From Prorocentrum cordatum (taxonomy: Eukaryota > Sar > Dinophyceae > Prorocentrales > Prorocentraceae): a stretch of DNA of 64,000 nt. Under the pieces are notes generated by a model. It saw nothing but the letters and a program-made list of their open reading frames with translations. It had not been told where the DNA came from and made no database searches. Below, piece by piece: positions 10,273 to 20,605 of this stretch; position 1 is the stretch's first letter; every line of letters starts with the position of its first letter. The position numbers and the translations under genes are program-made. Where the stretch lies: NCBI GenBank assembly GCA_963575745.1, contig CAUYUJ010010402.1, positions 404,217-468,216 of the forward strand, in the 5' to 3' direction.

Positions 10273-11855
10273 TGATGATTCGGGGCTCTGAACCGTCCTG
10301 GGCCCAGCAGATCTTGCCTCCTAGCTCTCGGGGATCGCCGGGGTCATCACTTGGGAGGCGAGGGGAGGGGGGGGGGTCCGGCCGATGCCCACAGATTTTC
10401 TGCGGTGGGCATCCCCACGTATGCCCCCCTCCCCCGCCCCCTCTCGCCTGCCCTCCTTCGCTGCCCCCCGCCCCGGCCTGCCCGAGAAGCCACGCGAGCC
10501 GATCGCACGTCTGGTGTTCCCCCAAGTTCTAGATTGGCACGGCCTTCGGGCCGATCGGGCGCAGCGTAGCGCAGCGGCGTGTGCCCACGCGTGCCAGACC
10601 CGCGAACGCCCTCGAGACCTGCGCAATCAACAAGGTCAGGATTGCCGGGGGTGGGGGGGAGGGCGGTCGGGCCCGATAGCCCACATGATCGCCAGACACT
10701 GGAAGCCAAGGCCGCACTAACGGCGTGCTTGGTTAATGGCGAGGTTGGGAAGATGGTGTTCGTGACGCCGAGCTCACGCAGAACAACATCTAGGACATCA
10801 CGAAACGCCGCTTCCTACATTTCAAATATGCGACTGTATCGAACGAGAACGACACAGCGAGCTGTAGGAACACACGAAGCACGCGTCCCTACACGTGGTT
10901 TGGCCGCGAACCACGCTCTCCTACAATTGGTTCTCCTACATCGCCATTAGCTAAAAAAACCTTGGCGCGTCTACGGAACAAAAACTGTCTGGTATGTACT
11001 GGCAGGTGCGCACTCCTGGCCTGGCCAGCAGGGCATCCAGCATACGCACCGATCCTCCCAGAGAGGAACGCTCACACTCGGACCTGCACGTGCCCAGTCC
11101 TACTCGCGCTTAGATTTGCTCACGCCCGGATGCTCGCAGAGGAAAGCGGCAGAAAAGGCGGTGCACAGATTGGACCTTCGCGTCGGAGAGCTTTACGACG
11201 CAAGAGGGTATGGACCACTCGCTTTCGGGACACAACTTGGGCCTCAAGCGGCCCTACGGGACGATCTGGGCACCCCTGGACGTCCTTCGACGAGGCGCAG
11301 CCGACGGAAGGCATCCCGAGGCTGAACAATCGCAGAGAACATACGAAAAGACAAACAACAAATCAGACCTCGAACCTCACCGAACTCCGAGCACCAAAGC
11401 CAGCACCAGAACCTGCAGACCTTCAAGACCATTTCCGCCTCTGCGAAGAAGCTGTCGGGCCTCCAAGGTCTGGGTCACCCAAAGACCCGCCTGCATGTAG
11501 GAGTGGCCACATCCTTCAAGAGTGCCCTTTGGTGCGCGGCTTTTGGGGGGACCTGCGGGGCCTCAACGCAACCGCGCAAGTCCATGCTGTCGAGCCGCAT
11601 CAACGATCGGCGGGGCGCGTCCCGAGAGATCCGCAGCGCCAGCGTGCAACTGCGGCATTCCACTCGTTCGATCTGTGCGCCCCGCATGACACCCCCAAAA
11701 GCGCTCCGAACGCAGAAACTGCCGGGCGCCACCGCGAGAAGGCCCAGCAAGCCGGGCTGCATCGTGACGATGTCTGACAGTATCCCTCCAAGGGGATAAC
11801 TTTCAATCCGCCACCGTGCCTTGTGCACGTTGGAACTCAAGTTTTTCTGAAACTG
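10273..11855. other. No gene recognised
   Basis: About 1.6 kb of moderate-GC sequence. Frames up to about 270 codons occur on the plus strand (10962-11777) but show no recognised domain, and several frames are equally open. Nothing supportable. Confidence 0.4.
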
Positions 11856-12061
11856 CATAACGCGCGTTATGTAGCTGGGTGGGTGCGTGGGTTCGCTGGC
11901 ACATCACATGACATAACACGTGGCGCGCGCACTACGAGCAGCAGACAGACCTGTGCGCTGAGCAACGGGCGCTGCTGCAACGGGGGCGGGTGAAGCGGAG
12001 GGCGTCCTGTTCTCTACTGGGTGGGCGGGTGGGCGGGAGGCCACACAACGCGCGTTGTGTG
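11856..12061. repeat. Two perfect palindromes centred on ACGCGCGT
   Basis: CATAACGCGCGTTATG (11856-11871) and CACACAACGCGCGTTGTGTG (12042-12061) are perfect self-complementary words sharing the core AACGCGCGTT, about 190 bp apart. Confidence 0.85.
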
Positions 12062-12239
12062 CCCGAGGAAACAAAAGCTGCAGCTCTTGAGGCGTGGCAA
12101 CGTGCCAGCACGAGCCTGGGCTGGTGCCCGCCATTTCCTCTGGGCCCCCCTCGGCTCGGTGCGCGCCCCTGCCTGCGTGCACCGCCGGCTCTCGCCCCGA
12201 GGCGGCGCCGCACGCCCCCCCTGGATGACTCTCCAGGGC

Positions 12240-13000
12240 GCCCCAAGGTGCCCAAGATGGCTTCCGGGACGGCCAGAGCAGGCCACCCAGGCCGCAAGGA
12301 TGGCCGCAGAGCGCGCCAAGACGGCTCAAGATGGCTTCGAGTCGGCCCACGAGGCCGTCGAGGCGTCCCAAGAGAGCCCCGAGAGCATTCCCAACAGGGC
12401 CGCGAGAGGTAAGAATCAGTCACGCTCCTTATACTCCTGTGTTTTTTGTCGGCTTGTCGCCTTTTCGAGCTTCCGATGACCCGGGAGGAGAGCTTCAGGA
12501 CGGCCAAAGAGGGCTCAAAGACGCCCACAGAGCGCCAAATAATGCCAAAGACGGTCGCAAGACGGCCCCATGAGGGACCCAAGAGGGTGAACACGAATCG
12601 ACCATTCGGGCCGTCCGCCCAAAAAGAGCCAAGGAAGCGCCAAGACGGCCAAAAAGATGTCCCTCAGAGGCCCGCGAAAGGATCCCGAGGGACAAAAACA
12701 ATTGATGCTCTTTGACGCCACTCATGTTTGTTGGGTCCTCGACGCTCCGACGCTCCGACGCTCCGACGGCCCAACGACGACGACGCTCCGGTGTTCCGAC
12801 TTCATAAATGTTTTTGAACTTCTGACGCTCCAAGACTGCCCAAGAGGCCCCCAATACTCTCCCGAGACAGATCAAGAGGCCCCCAAGAGAGATCCAACAC
12901 GCCTCACTAGGGCTCCAAGATGGCCCAAGAGGCGCCCACGACTACGACTGCCCAATAGGGCCCAAAGAAGGCCTCAAGAAGGGCCTCAAAATGGGAACAC
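12240..13000 (+). repeat. Degenerate CCAAGANGGCC minisatellite, block 1
   Basis: Recurrent 10-12-bp words such as CCAAGATGGC, CAAGACGGCC and CAAGAGGCCC. Within it (12740-12830) is a short CGACGCTC repeat. The same family forms blocks at 41210-41710, 46420-46720 and 61860-64000, and in reverse orientation at about 34500-34680 and 47170-47330. Confidence 0.75.
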
Positions 13001-13934
13001 GAACCCAGAATGCTGCGCTGGCACCGTCGCGGAATTGCCGGAGGCATCTGGATAGTGAATAAAAAATGGAAGTGGAACATTGGGATTCATATCAACAACA
13101 ATTCCACGTTTTCGTTGCGGCGGCCGGTTCGACACTCGCCGCGGCCGATTTGAGCCCAGCCGAAGCATGAAGGCATGCCGCCCGATCGGCCGCCCCCCCC
13201 CCCTCCCCCCCCCCCCTCGGGAAACCAACGCGCGCCGCAGGGTGCGCCGCGCACGCGCCGCGGTCCCTCTCGAAGAGGGGCCTGAGACCATGCGCGCTCG
13301 GACTCGAGCGCAGCCACTGAGCTGCGTCGTGCGTGCGCCGACGCGAGGCCGAACGCAACCCGAAGGAACAATCGTCCGACACCATTGGTGAGGGGCAGCG
13401 ATCAAGGGGAAGCCAGCTCAGGTGGATGACAGCAAGCTGGAATCAACGGTACATCGCCGATAGATCGGATGAGCGAAACCGCACGTTTCTGGGCGGGGCG
13501 GGCTATCGGGCCCCTATCGGCGATAAATGGGCGATTGTTGGAGGCATGGGAATTGCCACCAACACCAGCACAAGGGTTTGCCTCCACGTGGGGAGTATGA
13601 TCCTAGATTTCGGTGTTGGTGGTAAAATGTGTCGGTAACCCTGAAGCCAGAATATTACCAACATCACCGAGATCGGGATCGTCTTCCCTCGGTAGAGGCG
13701 CACCGCCGATCTTGGTGTTGGTGTCAACCTCTAGGCCTGCGAGATTGGGGGTCGATGCGTTCCCCCCCTGAGCCTATGGCTCCTTCGTTGCCCCCTGCTC
13801 TTCTGGTCACATTTTGGCCGTCCAGCGGCCCTTCGGAACGATCCAGGCCACCCCGGAACGCTCTCGGTCAGGCGCAGCCACCGGAAGGCATCCCGATGCT
13901 GGAGAGCCGCTGAGAACCTAAGAAAACGCCCAAC
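13001..13934. other. No gene recognised
   Basis: Unremarkable sequence with C- and G-runs around 13195-13220. No protein-like frame. Confidence 0.4.
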
Positions 13935-14915
13935 AACTTCGAGCCCCGAGCCTCGACGAGCTCCGAGCCTCGAACCCTCGAACTTCGAAGCAACACCAAG
14001 GATCGCTCCAGCGAGGGTCGGCGGCGGGCGGGAGGGGGGGAGAAACAGAAGGAGAAAGCCTTCACAGAAGGTTCGGAAGTGCCCTGGCCTTCTAAGGCGT
14101 GCTCTGAGCCTTCCCCGAAGGCACAAACAAAAACCCGTCAGAAGGCGCAAGGGCTTCTGCGAAGTCCCGACGCCTGCTAAGAGGGTTCTTTCTTCTCACG
14201 TCCCCCTCGCTCGCCCGTCGCGAAGGGTCCCTCCCAGGCGCAACCGAAGACCCCCCTCTATCAAGTAGGGGATCGACGACAGAGTTGGTTTACCCCCAAT
14301 TTGTTCTTCTCGTCGAGTGTACGATGCACGAAGAATACGCAGAACGCTCATAAGTTATTCCACGTACTTCTTGTAGTCTCGATTAAAAAAAATCAGGTTT
14401 GGGGTTACCAAACTCTGTAGCCGATCCCCCACTCGAGAGAGGGGGGTCTTCGGCTGCGCCTGGGGAGGACCCTTCGCGACGGGCGAGCGAGGGGGGAAGT
14501 CAGAAGGAGAAGGCCTTCTCTGAAGGCGGCGGGACTTCCCAGAAGCCCCCGCGCCTCCTGAGAGGTTCTCTCCGTCGTCGGGAAAGCCCGAGAGAGCTAA
14601 CCTCCGAGCCCTCTGAGACGTCCCGCCCTTGATGGGCGACGGAAACGGCAGGGCCGTTTTTTTCGCCATTGGGCGCCTCTGGAACATCGAGTCGGCAGCA
14701 AATCGACGGCTCAGAAGGGAAGGCTCCGAGCACTCCTGAGGTCACGTCTCTGAGGGCCGGGGGACTTCCGAACCTTCTGAGAAGGTCTTCTGCCTCTCAC
14801 TCCCCCCCTCCCGCCCGCCGCCGACCCTCGCTGGAGCGACCGTTGGTGTTGCTTCGAAGTTCGAGGGTTCGAGGCTCGGAGCTCGTCGAGGCTCGAGGCT
14901 CAGAGCGCTTCTGGT
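13935..14915. repeat. Nested palindrome: ~150-bp outer arms around an F3 foldback
   Basis: The outer left arm (about 13938-14095) and the reverse complement of the outer right arm (about 14765-14915) match over about 150 bp at roughly 85-90 percent. The match includes CCTCGAACCCTCGAACTTCG and CGCTCCAGCGAGGGTCGGCG. Between them lies the independent F3 foldback. The simplest reading is one inverted-repeat element inserted into another. Confidence 0.8.
14196..14690 (+). mobile_element. Foldback family F3, copy 1
   Basis: Arms around 14205-14308 and 14380-14490 are inverted repeats (CGCGAAGGGTCC, AGGCGCA, CCGAAGA and complements). The asymmetric centre (14309-14375) contains GATGCACGAAGAAT and TTCCACGTACTTCTTG. 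The centre and flanks match 16200-16640 in reverse orientation, so these are two copies of one element inserted in opposite directions. Confidence 0.8.
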
Positions 14916-14954
14916 GTTTCTTTTGCGCCCTCGGGGAAGGCTCCGAGGCACTTC

Positions 14955-15165
14955 TCCAAAGGAGAACAAACGCCACAAACATAAACGTGTGGCGCTCCGC
15001 GCGGATTTCCTGAATTCGCGCTGGACCCCCCTCCCTGGCGCGCGGAGCGCGCCAGGCGCGGAGCCGGGGGCGCCGCGGGGGGGGGGGGGGGGGGCCCAGC
15101 GCGGATCCAAGAAATCCGAGCGGGGCGCCAAAAGTTTATGTTCATGCCGTTTTGTTCTTCTTCGC
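14955..15165. mobile_element. Foldback family F2, copy 2
   Basis: ACATAAACGTGTGGCGCTCC on the left is inverted on the right (GGGGCGCCAAAAGTTTATGTT), around a GC-rich centre with a G-run at about 15077-15095. Confidence 0.75.
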
Positions 15166-15267
15166 GAGAGGAGCGCCGCCAGCGGGGGAGGCGTTGGCCG
15201 CCCTGTACCCGCATCCGCGGCGTCTTGGAGTCTCGGGCTTCCTTCCTGCGATGCCAGAGGCGCCGTG

Positions 15268-15425
15268 GACTTGGACCAAAAGAAAACACCACATAAACGT
15301 GAACTTCTGGCGCTCCGCGTGCCAAGGGCGGCGCCGGAGGCGCCGCCTGGGGGGGCCCAGGCGCGAATCCAAGAAATCCGCGCGGAGCGCCAGAAGTGTA
15401 TGTTTATGTGTTTTGTTCTTCTTCT
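15268..15425. mobile_element. Foldback family F2, copy 3
   Basis: ACATAAACGTGAACTTCTGG on the left and CCAGAAGTGTATGTTTATGT on the right are inverted repeats with inner GCGCTCCGCG and CGCGGAGCGC. It lies only about 100 bp from copy 2. Confidence 0.8.
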
Positions 15426-15744
15426 AGCCGTGGAGATGGATAGAACCATTTCGCCTCTGGAGGTTCGATGTTTACCCATGATCCTTCACTGCGCCGCGCC
15501 CCGTTGTCACCCCTTCAGGGAATCCAGGACGCAGCGGACGTGGATAAAGATCGTGCCCGCACACCACCCCTGGGCGGTGGCACGTCTCGGTGGCCAGCCC
15601 CAGGGCGGGAAAGTGAGAAGGGGCGGGAGGTCTCAGAAGGAGCTCGCCATCGAGATTCCCTTTGCGACGGAATGCAAAGGGATTACAACATGATTTCGTT
15701 TTGTGGCGGAGCGCAAAGACTTGCCATTGCGAATACATGTATAG

Positions 15745-15786
15745 GGAGGGTGCCAACGGAACTGCCAGGTTCCGTTGGCACCCTCC
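15745..15786. repeat. Perfect 18-bp hairpin
   Basis: GGAGGGTGCCAACGGAAC (15745-15762), a 6-base loop, and its perfect complement (15769-15786). No T-run follows and the organism is eukaryotic, so it is not called a terminator. Confidence 0.9.
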
Positions 15787-16199
15787 ATGCGTCTTGAAGG
15801 TTCGATGGTCCAGGATGCTCCTCGCTAGTCCTCGCCGAGGGCAATTGCACACGTCCGAACGATCCTAAGAAAAAGGTGCGGAAAGTCTCAGAAGGCACGG
15901 AGGTCCCTGGGTCTCTTGAGAAGTTCTCCCGGCCTCTCCCGACGACGAAGAAAACGTCTCAGAGGCGCGAGGGCGCATGAGAAGGGGCGGGAACTCAGAC
16001 GGACCCTGGAAACGACCAAACAATTGTGTTGCCGCTTCCGTTTTGCCGCTCCTTGTTGGTTCCGTCGCCGTTTTCCTTGGCCACGTGCGTCGCCTGTTTG
16101 TTTGCAGGTTCCGGCTCCAATTCCAATCCTGGAGCCGTTTTGTTTGCCGTTTCTGGTCGCCGCTTTTGTACCGTTCCACTTTCAAGAGACTCTTTTCGA
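15787..16199. other. No gene; old dispersed repeats
   Basis: The segment at about 16030-16160 shares blocks (GTTCCGTCGCCGT; CCAATCCTGGAGCC-like; TTGCCGTTTCTGG) with 36110-36230. The segment at about 15820-15870 resembles 60990-61050. No coding evidence. Confidence 0.45.
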
Positions 16200-16640
16200 A
16201 AACGATGAACAAAACCGCCCTGCCGTTCCCGGGGCTCACTTGCGGGACGTCTTAGAGGGCTCGGAGGTCCCCGGGCCTTCTGAGGAGCTCTCTCGGGCCA
16301 TCCCGACGACGGGATGGAAACCTCTCAGGAGGCGCGAGGGCTCCTGGGAAGCCCCGCCGCCTTCAGAGGGAGGCCTTCTCCTTCTCACTTCCCCCCTCGC
16401 TCGCCCGTCGCGAAGGGTCCTCCCCAGGCGCAGCCGAAGAGCCCCCTCTCTCGAGTAGGGGATCGACTACAGGATTTGTTAACCCCAAACTTGATTTTCT
16501 CGTCGAGACTGCAAGAAGTACGTGGAATGACTTACGAGCGTTCTGCGCATTCTTCGTGCATCGTGCCCTCGACGAGAAAATCAAGTTTGGGGTAAACCAA
16601 TTCTGTAGTCGATCCCCTACTTGGTAGAGGGAACCCACCC
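16200..16640 (-). mobile_element. Foldback family F3, copy 2 (opposite orientation)
   Basis: Inner arms GTAGGGGATCGACTACAG (about 16457) and CTGTAGTCGATCCCCTAC (about 16603-16620), next to AACTTGATTTTCTCGTCGAG and its complement. The centre is the reverse complement of that in copy 1. Confidence 0.8.
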
Positions 16641-16812
16641 CCGGGCGGTGGCACGTCCGCCCTGAGCGTCGTCTGGCACGTTTGGCGACCCTCCGGCGGG
16701 CCACCGCCCAGGGGCCGATCCTCACCGCTAAGCTGTCGGCAGCGGTGGTCCCTCCCCCTCCTCGTCGAAGGGACCCTCTTCTCTCACAGAGGCCTCCTGC
16801 ATCGGGTCAAGG

Positions 16813-17048
16813 TAGATTTGAGCAGGGACCGACCGTCCCGGCATTCCTATAGTCCTACCACGAAGTGCTCTTAGAACCCAAAAATGTTCTAAGAACAAGC
16901 ACAATGCTCTTAGAACATAAACCCGATGTGTTAAAACAAGGCAGACTCCGCCAGAAATGCTCTAAGAACACTTCCTGGAAACCACAAAAGGTTCTTAGAA
17001 CATTGTTTGGTAGGGCTATAGGCGAGCCAGGACGCTTCGCCACTGCTT
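16813..17048 (+). repeat. Dispersed repeat F7, copy 2
   Basis: Same start (TTTGAGCAGGGACCGACCG) and end (GACGCTTCGCCACTGC) as the copy at 6597-6836. Confidence 0.85.
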
Positions 17049-17049
17049 G

Positions 17050-17212
17050 ATAGATGGGGCTGCCGATGCATTGGAGAGGCATCTGCGATGTATCGGCGAG
17101 GCACTGGCGACGTCGGCGAGGCGCTTGCGACGTCGGCGCGGAGAGCATCGGGCTCCACGTCAAGCCGCATCGCCGATGCGGCGCGACCCTCAGACCCATG
17201 GGAGGCCTAGAT
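17050..17212. mobile_element. MITE family F5 (CATCGGCGATG type), copy 1, left end degraded
   Basis: Internal words GCGATGTATCGGCGAGGCA and GCATCGCCGATGCGGCGCGA and the right end GGAGGCC match the complete copies at 57233-57480 and 58530-58713. The left terminal inverted repeat is only partly recognisable. Confidence 0.6.
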
Positions 17213-17495
17213 CTGTCGGCATGGGAGCGACGGGTCCTGGGAGACTCGGGTCCTGGGGCTCGGGGCCTTCCCTCTGGACCTGCTATTTTCATCCCGGACT
17301 GTTTTCGGATGGCCCTGGGTTCCGTGGAGGGCCTAGGGAAGCAAAACACGGCGAAACCCCTTGGAACCTGCGCCCCTCAAGAGCGACTACATCATTGGTT
17401 TACCGTGCACTTGTGATTTCCGGGTCGGATGTGTATGACATGCGTAAGAATTCTCGTATATCGTTCCACGGCCCCTGGAGGCCTAGATCTGCGAG

Positions 17496-17700
17496 CCTGT
17501 TTTCCTTTTTGAGACTCCAGCAAATTTACTTGCATGGACGGGGGGGGAGGGGGCTGAACCTGAAGCAGGCCGCAGACGACACGCACGCGTGCGGAGAGCG
17601 CGCAGGTCGAGAGGCACCCGCACGCTGGCTTTTGCTCGAGGAGGGGCGAGGGGGGGGGGGGGGGCGCGAGCGCCACGCGAGTAAACCTGCCTGGATCCAA
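17496..17700 (-). mobile_element. Foldback family F4, copy B
   Basis: Reverse-oriented relative to copies A and C. It begins GCAAATTTACTTGCATGG and ends CACGCGAGTAAACCTGCCTGG, with G-runs where the other copies have C-runs. Confidence 0.65.
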
Positions 17701-17905
17701 CAAGAGCCTGTTTTTTTTGGATTCAGGCAAGTTTACTTGCATGGCGTTCGCCCCCCCCCCCCCCCCCCCCCCGCCCCTCTTCAAGCGAATACTAGCGTGC
17801 AAATGCCTTTCGACTTGCGTGATTTCCGCGCCCCCCCCCGGGCTTGCTTCAGGCTCAGCCCCCCCCCCCCCCCGTCCACGCAAGTAAACTTGCCAGAGTC
17901 TAAAA
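17701..17905 (+). mobile_element. Foldback family F4, copy C
   Basis: GGATTCAGGCAAGTTTACTT at the left is inverted as CAAGTAAACTTGCCAGAGTC at the right. Directly abuts copy B, so the pair is an inverted dimer. Contains long C-runs (about 17751-17772 and 17863-17875). Confidence 0.75.
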
Positions 17906-18054
17906 AAACATGCTCCTGAGCGGCGGGCGGCGCCCGGCGGGCGCCGGCCCCGGCCTTCCGCGGCGCGCTGCTCCCAAGAGGCGGGCGGCTCGCGGCGGTC
18001 GTCCCGCCGGCCGGCGGCCGCGGAGCCGCGGCCTGGGGGCCTGGCGGCGGTGGA

Positions 18055-18256
18055 GACGACGAGAACGACGACGACGACGAGGACGACGACGACGACGACG
18101 ACGGCAAGACGACGAGGACGACGAGGACGACGACGACGAGGACGACGAGGACGACGACGACGAGGACGATGACGATGACGACGACGACTACGACGACGAT
18201 GACGACAACGACTACGACGACCACGACTACGATGACGTCGACGACGACGACGACCG
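18055..18256 (+). repeat. (GAC)n microsatellite with GAT/GAG variants
   Basis: About 200 bp of GAC triplets. Open frames here encode Asp/Glu, Arg or Thr runs and are not genes. Confidence 0.95.
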
Positions 18257-19122
18257 GGGGGCCTGGCCAAAGCGATATGACACAGCGGCCTCACGCCGCG
18301 GCTTGCGAGGGCCGCCAGCGCGGCACGCTACATTCGGAACGGGGGCGCTTACGCGCGAGCTTACGCGGGCAGAATGCGCGCGAACGTCGGCGAAGACGAC
18401 CCCGTTGTCTCTGCGTCGCTCAGATGGCCGCGTCCATGCAGCAGCGTTGCCAACCTGCGACAGTCACACACCCGTGCTGGCGGGCATGCTGTGTGACCCC
18501 TCTCGGGAGCCCTCGGGAGCCCAACGCGGCTGGTTTTGACCCCGCGTTGGCCCCGCCACCCAGCGGGGCTAATGTGACCCGGTCTTGGCCATGACCGCCG
18601 CTCCAAGACAGAGCCCTTGCGACGCGAACAAGATGATGGGCGCCAGATCCAGGTGACGCACGCCCAGATCTCCGACGACGTGGCTTTTCAATTCAGGCTG
18701 TTCTCTGTGGTGGACGTCACGCTTGCCGTCCATTGATTTTGGGTGTGGGAAGGTCGCGCTTTCTTTTTGCAAAACCTTCGGAACCGAAGGAACCCAGCGC
18801 ACCCCGGAGGCAAGTAGGATGTTTCTTGGCATGGGTCTCCACTGCACAAACTCGGGTGAAGATCAATCGAGAATCTCTGAGATCCAGCGACTCTGGAAGA
18901 TGTCTCGGGCGCCGCGGCTTTTCAAAGCATTTGCGGAACGCTCTGAGAGCGTTCCGGACCGCTCAGGAACGGATCCATCCTTGTCCTGGTTCCGTCCGAA
19001 GTGGACAAACCTTTCGTCCCGAACATGTCCTCGACTCACCTAGAGCCCGAACACGGCAGCGGTGCGTCCTGGACGGACCCTTGAGGCGGAGCTGAGGCCT
19101 AGGCGGCGAGGGTGGTCCAGGA
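18257..19122. other. No gene recognised
   Basis: About 870 bp with no supported feature. Confidence 0.4.
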
Positions 19123-19483
19123 TCGGGGGCGCGCAAACATGGATTAGCGATCCATGGATTTGGCGCGCGGTCGCCAAATCCATGGATCGGGAGAGGTGCC
19201 TTCCTCAGAAAGGCGGCTGGTGCCGCCTCGCTCGGCGGCAGAAATCCGTGACCCGTCGCTAATCCACGCCCCCTTGATTCATGTTTGCGATCGCCTGATC
19301 GTTCTACTTCCGACAGCCTACCGCCGCCTTCCGCCGTGGAAGAGATGGCAACTCCTTCGATCCTCGAAGGCAAGGCCCTTACAGGGAGGGCCGTCTCAGA
19401 AGGGGTTCGGAAGGCCTGCGGCCTTCGGAGCAATTCCCGGAGCATCCTCTGCATAGACGGAGCCGGCATGTCAGGAGGCAGAC
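19123..19483 (+). repeat. Dispersed repeat F6, copy 2
   Basis: Contains a perfect 18-bp hairpin: CGATCCATGGATTTGGCG (19148-19165), loop CGCGGT, and its complement (19172-19189). Otherwise collinear with 9277-9655 and likewise followed directly by a CCT-rich tract. Confidence 0.85.
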
Positions 19484-19645
19484 GGAAAAGGCTTCTCCTC
19501 CTCCTCCTCGCTCCTCCTCGCTCCTCCTCGCTCCTCCTCGCTCCTCGCTCCTCCTCGCTCCTCGCTCCTCCTCCTCCTCGCTCCTCCTCCTCCTCCTCCT
19601 CTTCGCTCCTCCTCCTCCTCCTCCTCCTCCTCCTCCTCCTCCTCT
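19484..19645 (+). repeat. CCT/CTCGCTCCT microsatellite
   Basis: Variant units CTCCTCGCTC followed by nearly pure CCT. Confidence 0.9.
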
Positions 19646-20525
19646 GCGCTCCCCTGATCCATGTCTGCGATCGCCTGGCAGGAGGCCCAGGAAGCAGGCG
19701 GCGCCCCCCAGCCTCGATCCACGAACTGCGCCCCTCGAGCTCTGGGGCCTCGGTCCTCGTGGCCCCCTATACCGTCGGGGCGTTGACCTAAGGAACCCTA
19801 AATGAAGAACGAGGCCCCTTTCTCCAAAAGGTAGCCTGCGATTTCCCATGAAAAAAAAACCCGGAAGACCGTAGGCAAACTGTAAACAATCAAGGAGCAC
19901 CAAGCCCCTCCCCATCGAAAAGGGTTCCTTCTTCAGCGCCCCGACTGTAAGACCTCGACCCTCGCTCCCGACCTTCTATAGAAGTCAAACAAATCCACCC
20001 CCAGAATTACCACAACGACACGCGAAGTCGTTTAGCAAACGTGCCCAAAGAAGGGATCGAAAAGGGCAAGGCTGTTTAATTAACGCTCAAGGCCGTTTGG
20101 TAAACGCCAATTGTCCAGTCCGGGTTGTTGTTCCTCCCTTGATATTTAAGACGTCAAACGTAATTCCTCGTTCTTCGAACCTCGATGCTGAACCACCCAA
20201 AACGTAAGAGGTCGGGATGACGACGAGGAGGCGGGACAATACAGGATGGGAAGAGGATGAATAAGGACATTGATGAGAAACGGGGAGGAGGAGTAGGAGG
20301 ACGACGACGACGAGGGTAGTGGCCACTGCAGAAAGAAAACAATCCCCGAACGGTGCAACACGCACTACGACGCCGACGACGCCGACAACGGAAATGAGGC
20401 GCGCTAGCGGTCTGCACCGAAACACGTATTTGTTTGAAAGCGCGGATCATGGGATGAGGAGGTAGGTCGGAACGGAGGCGGAAGGAGAACGGATGAAGAG
20501 GTAGGAAACGGATGAGAGGGAGGGG
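19646..20525. other. No gene recognised
   Basis: Mixed sequence; no protein-like frame or RNA gene was identified. Confidence 0.4.
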
Positions 20526-20605
20526 GGAGGAGGAGGAGGAGGAGGAGGAGGAGGAGGAGGAGGAGGAGGAGGAAGAGGAGGAGGAAGAGTGAGTGAGTGA
20601 GTGAC
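20526..20605 (+). repeat. (GGA)n then (GAGT)n microsatellites
   Basis: GGA triplets, then GTGAGTGAGTGAGTGA at about 20588-20604. Confidence 0.9.

Noticed and set aside
10962-11777. 271-codon plus-strand frame
   Set aside because: No recognisable domain, competing open frames on both strands, composition typical of GC-rich noncoding DNA.
15745-15786. Rho-independent terminator
   Set aside because: Perfect hairpin but no T-tract, no adjacent gene, and a eukaryotic genome.
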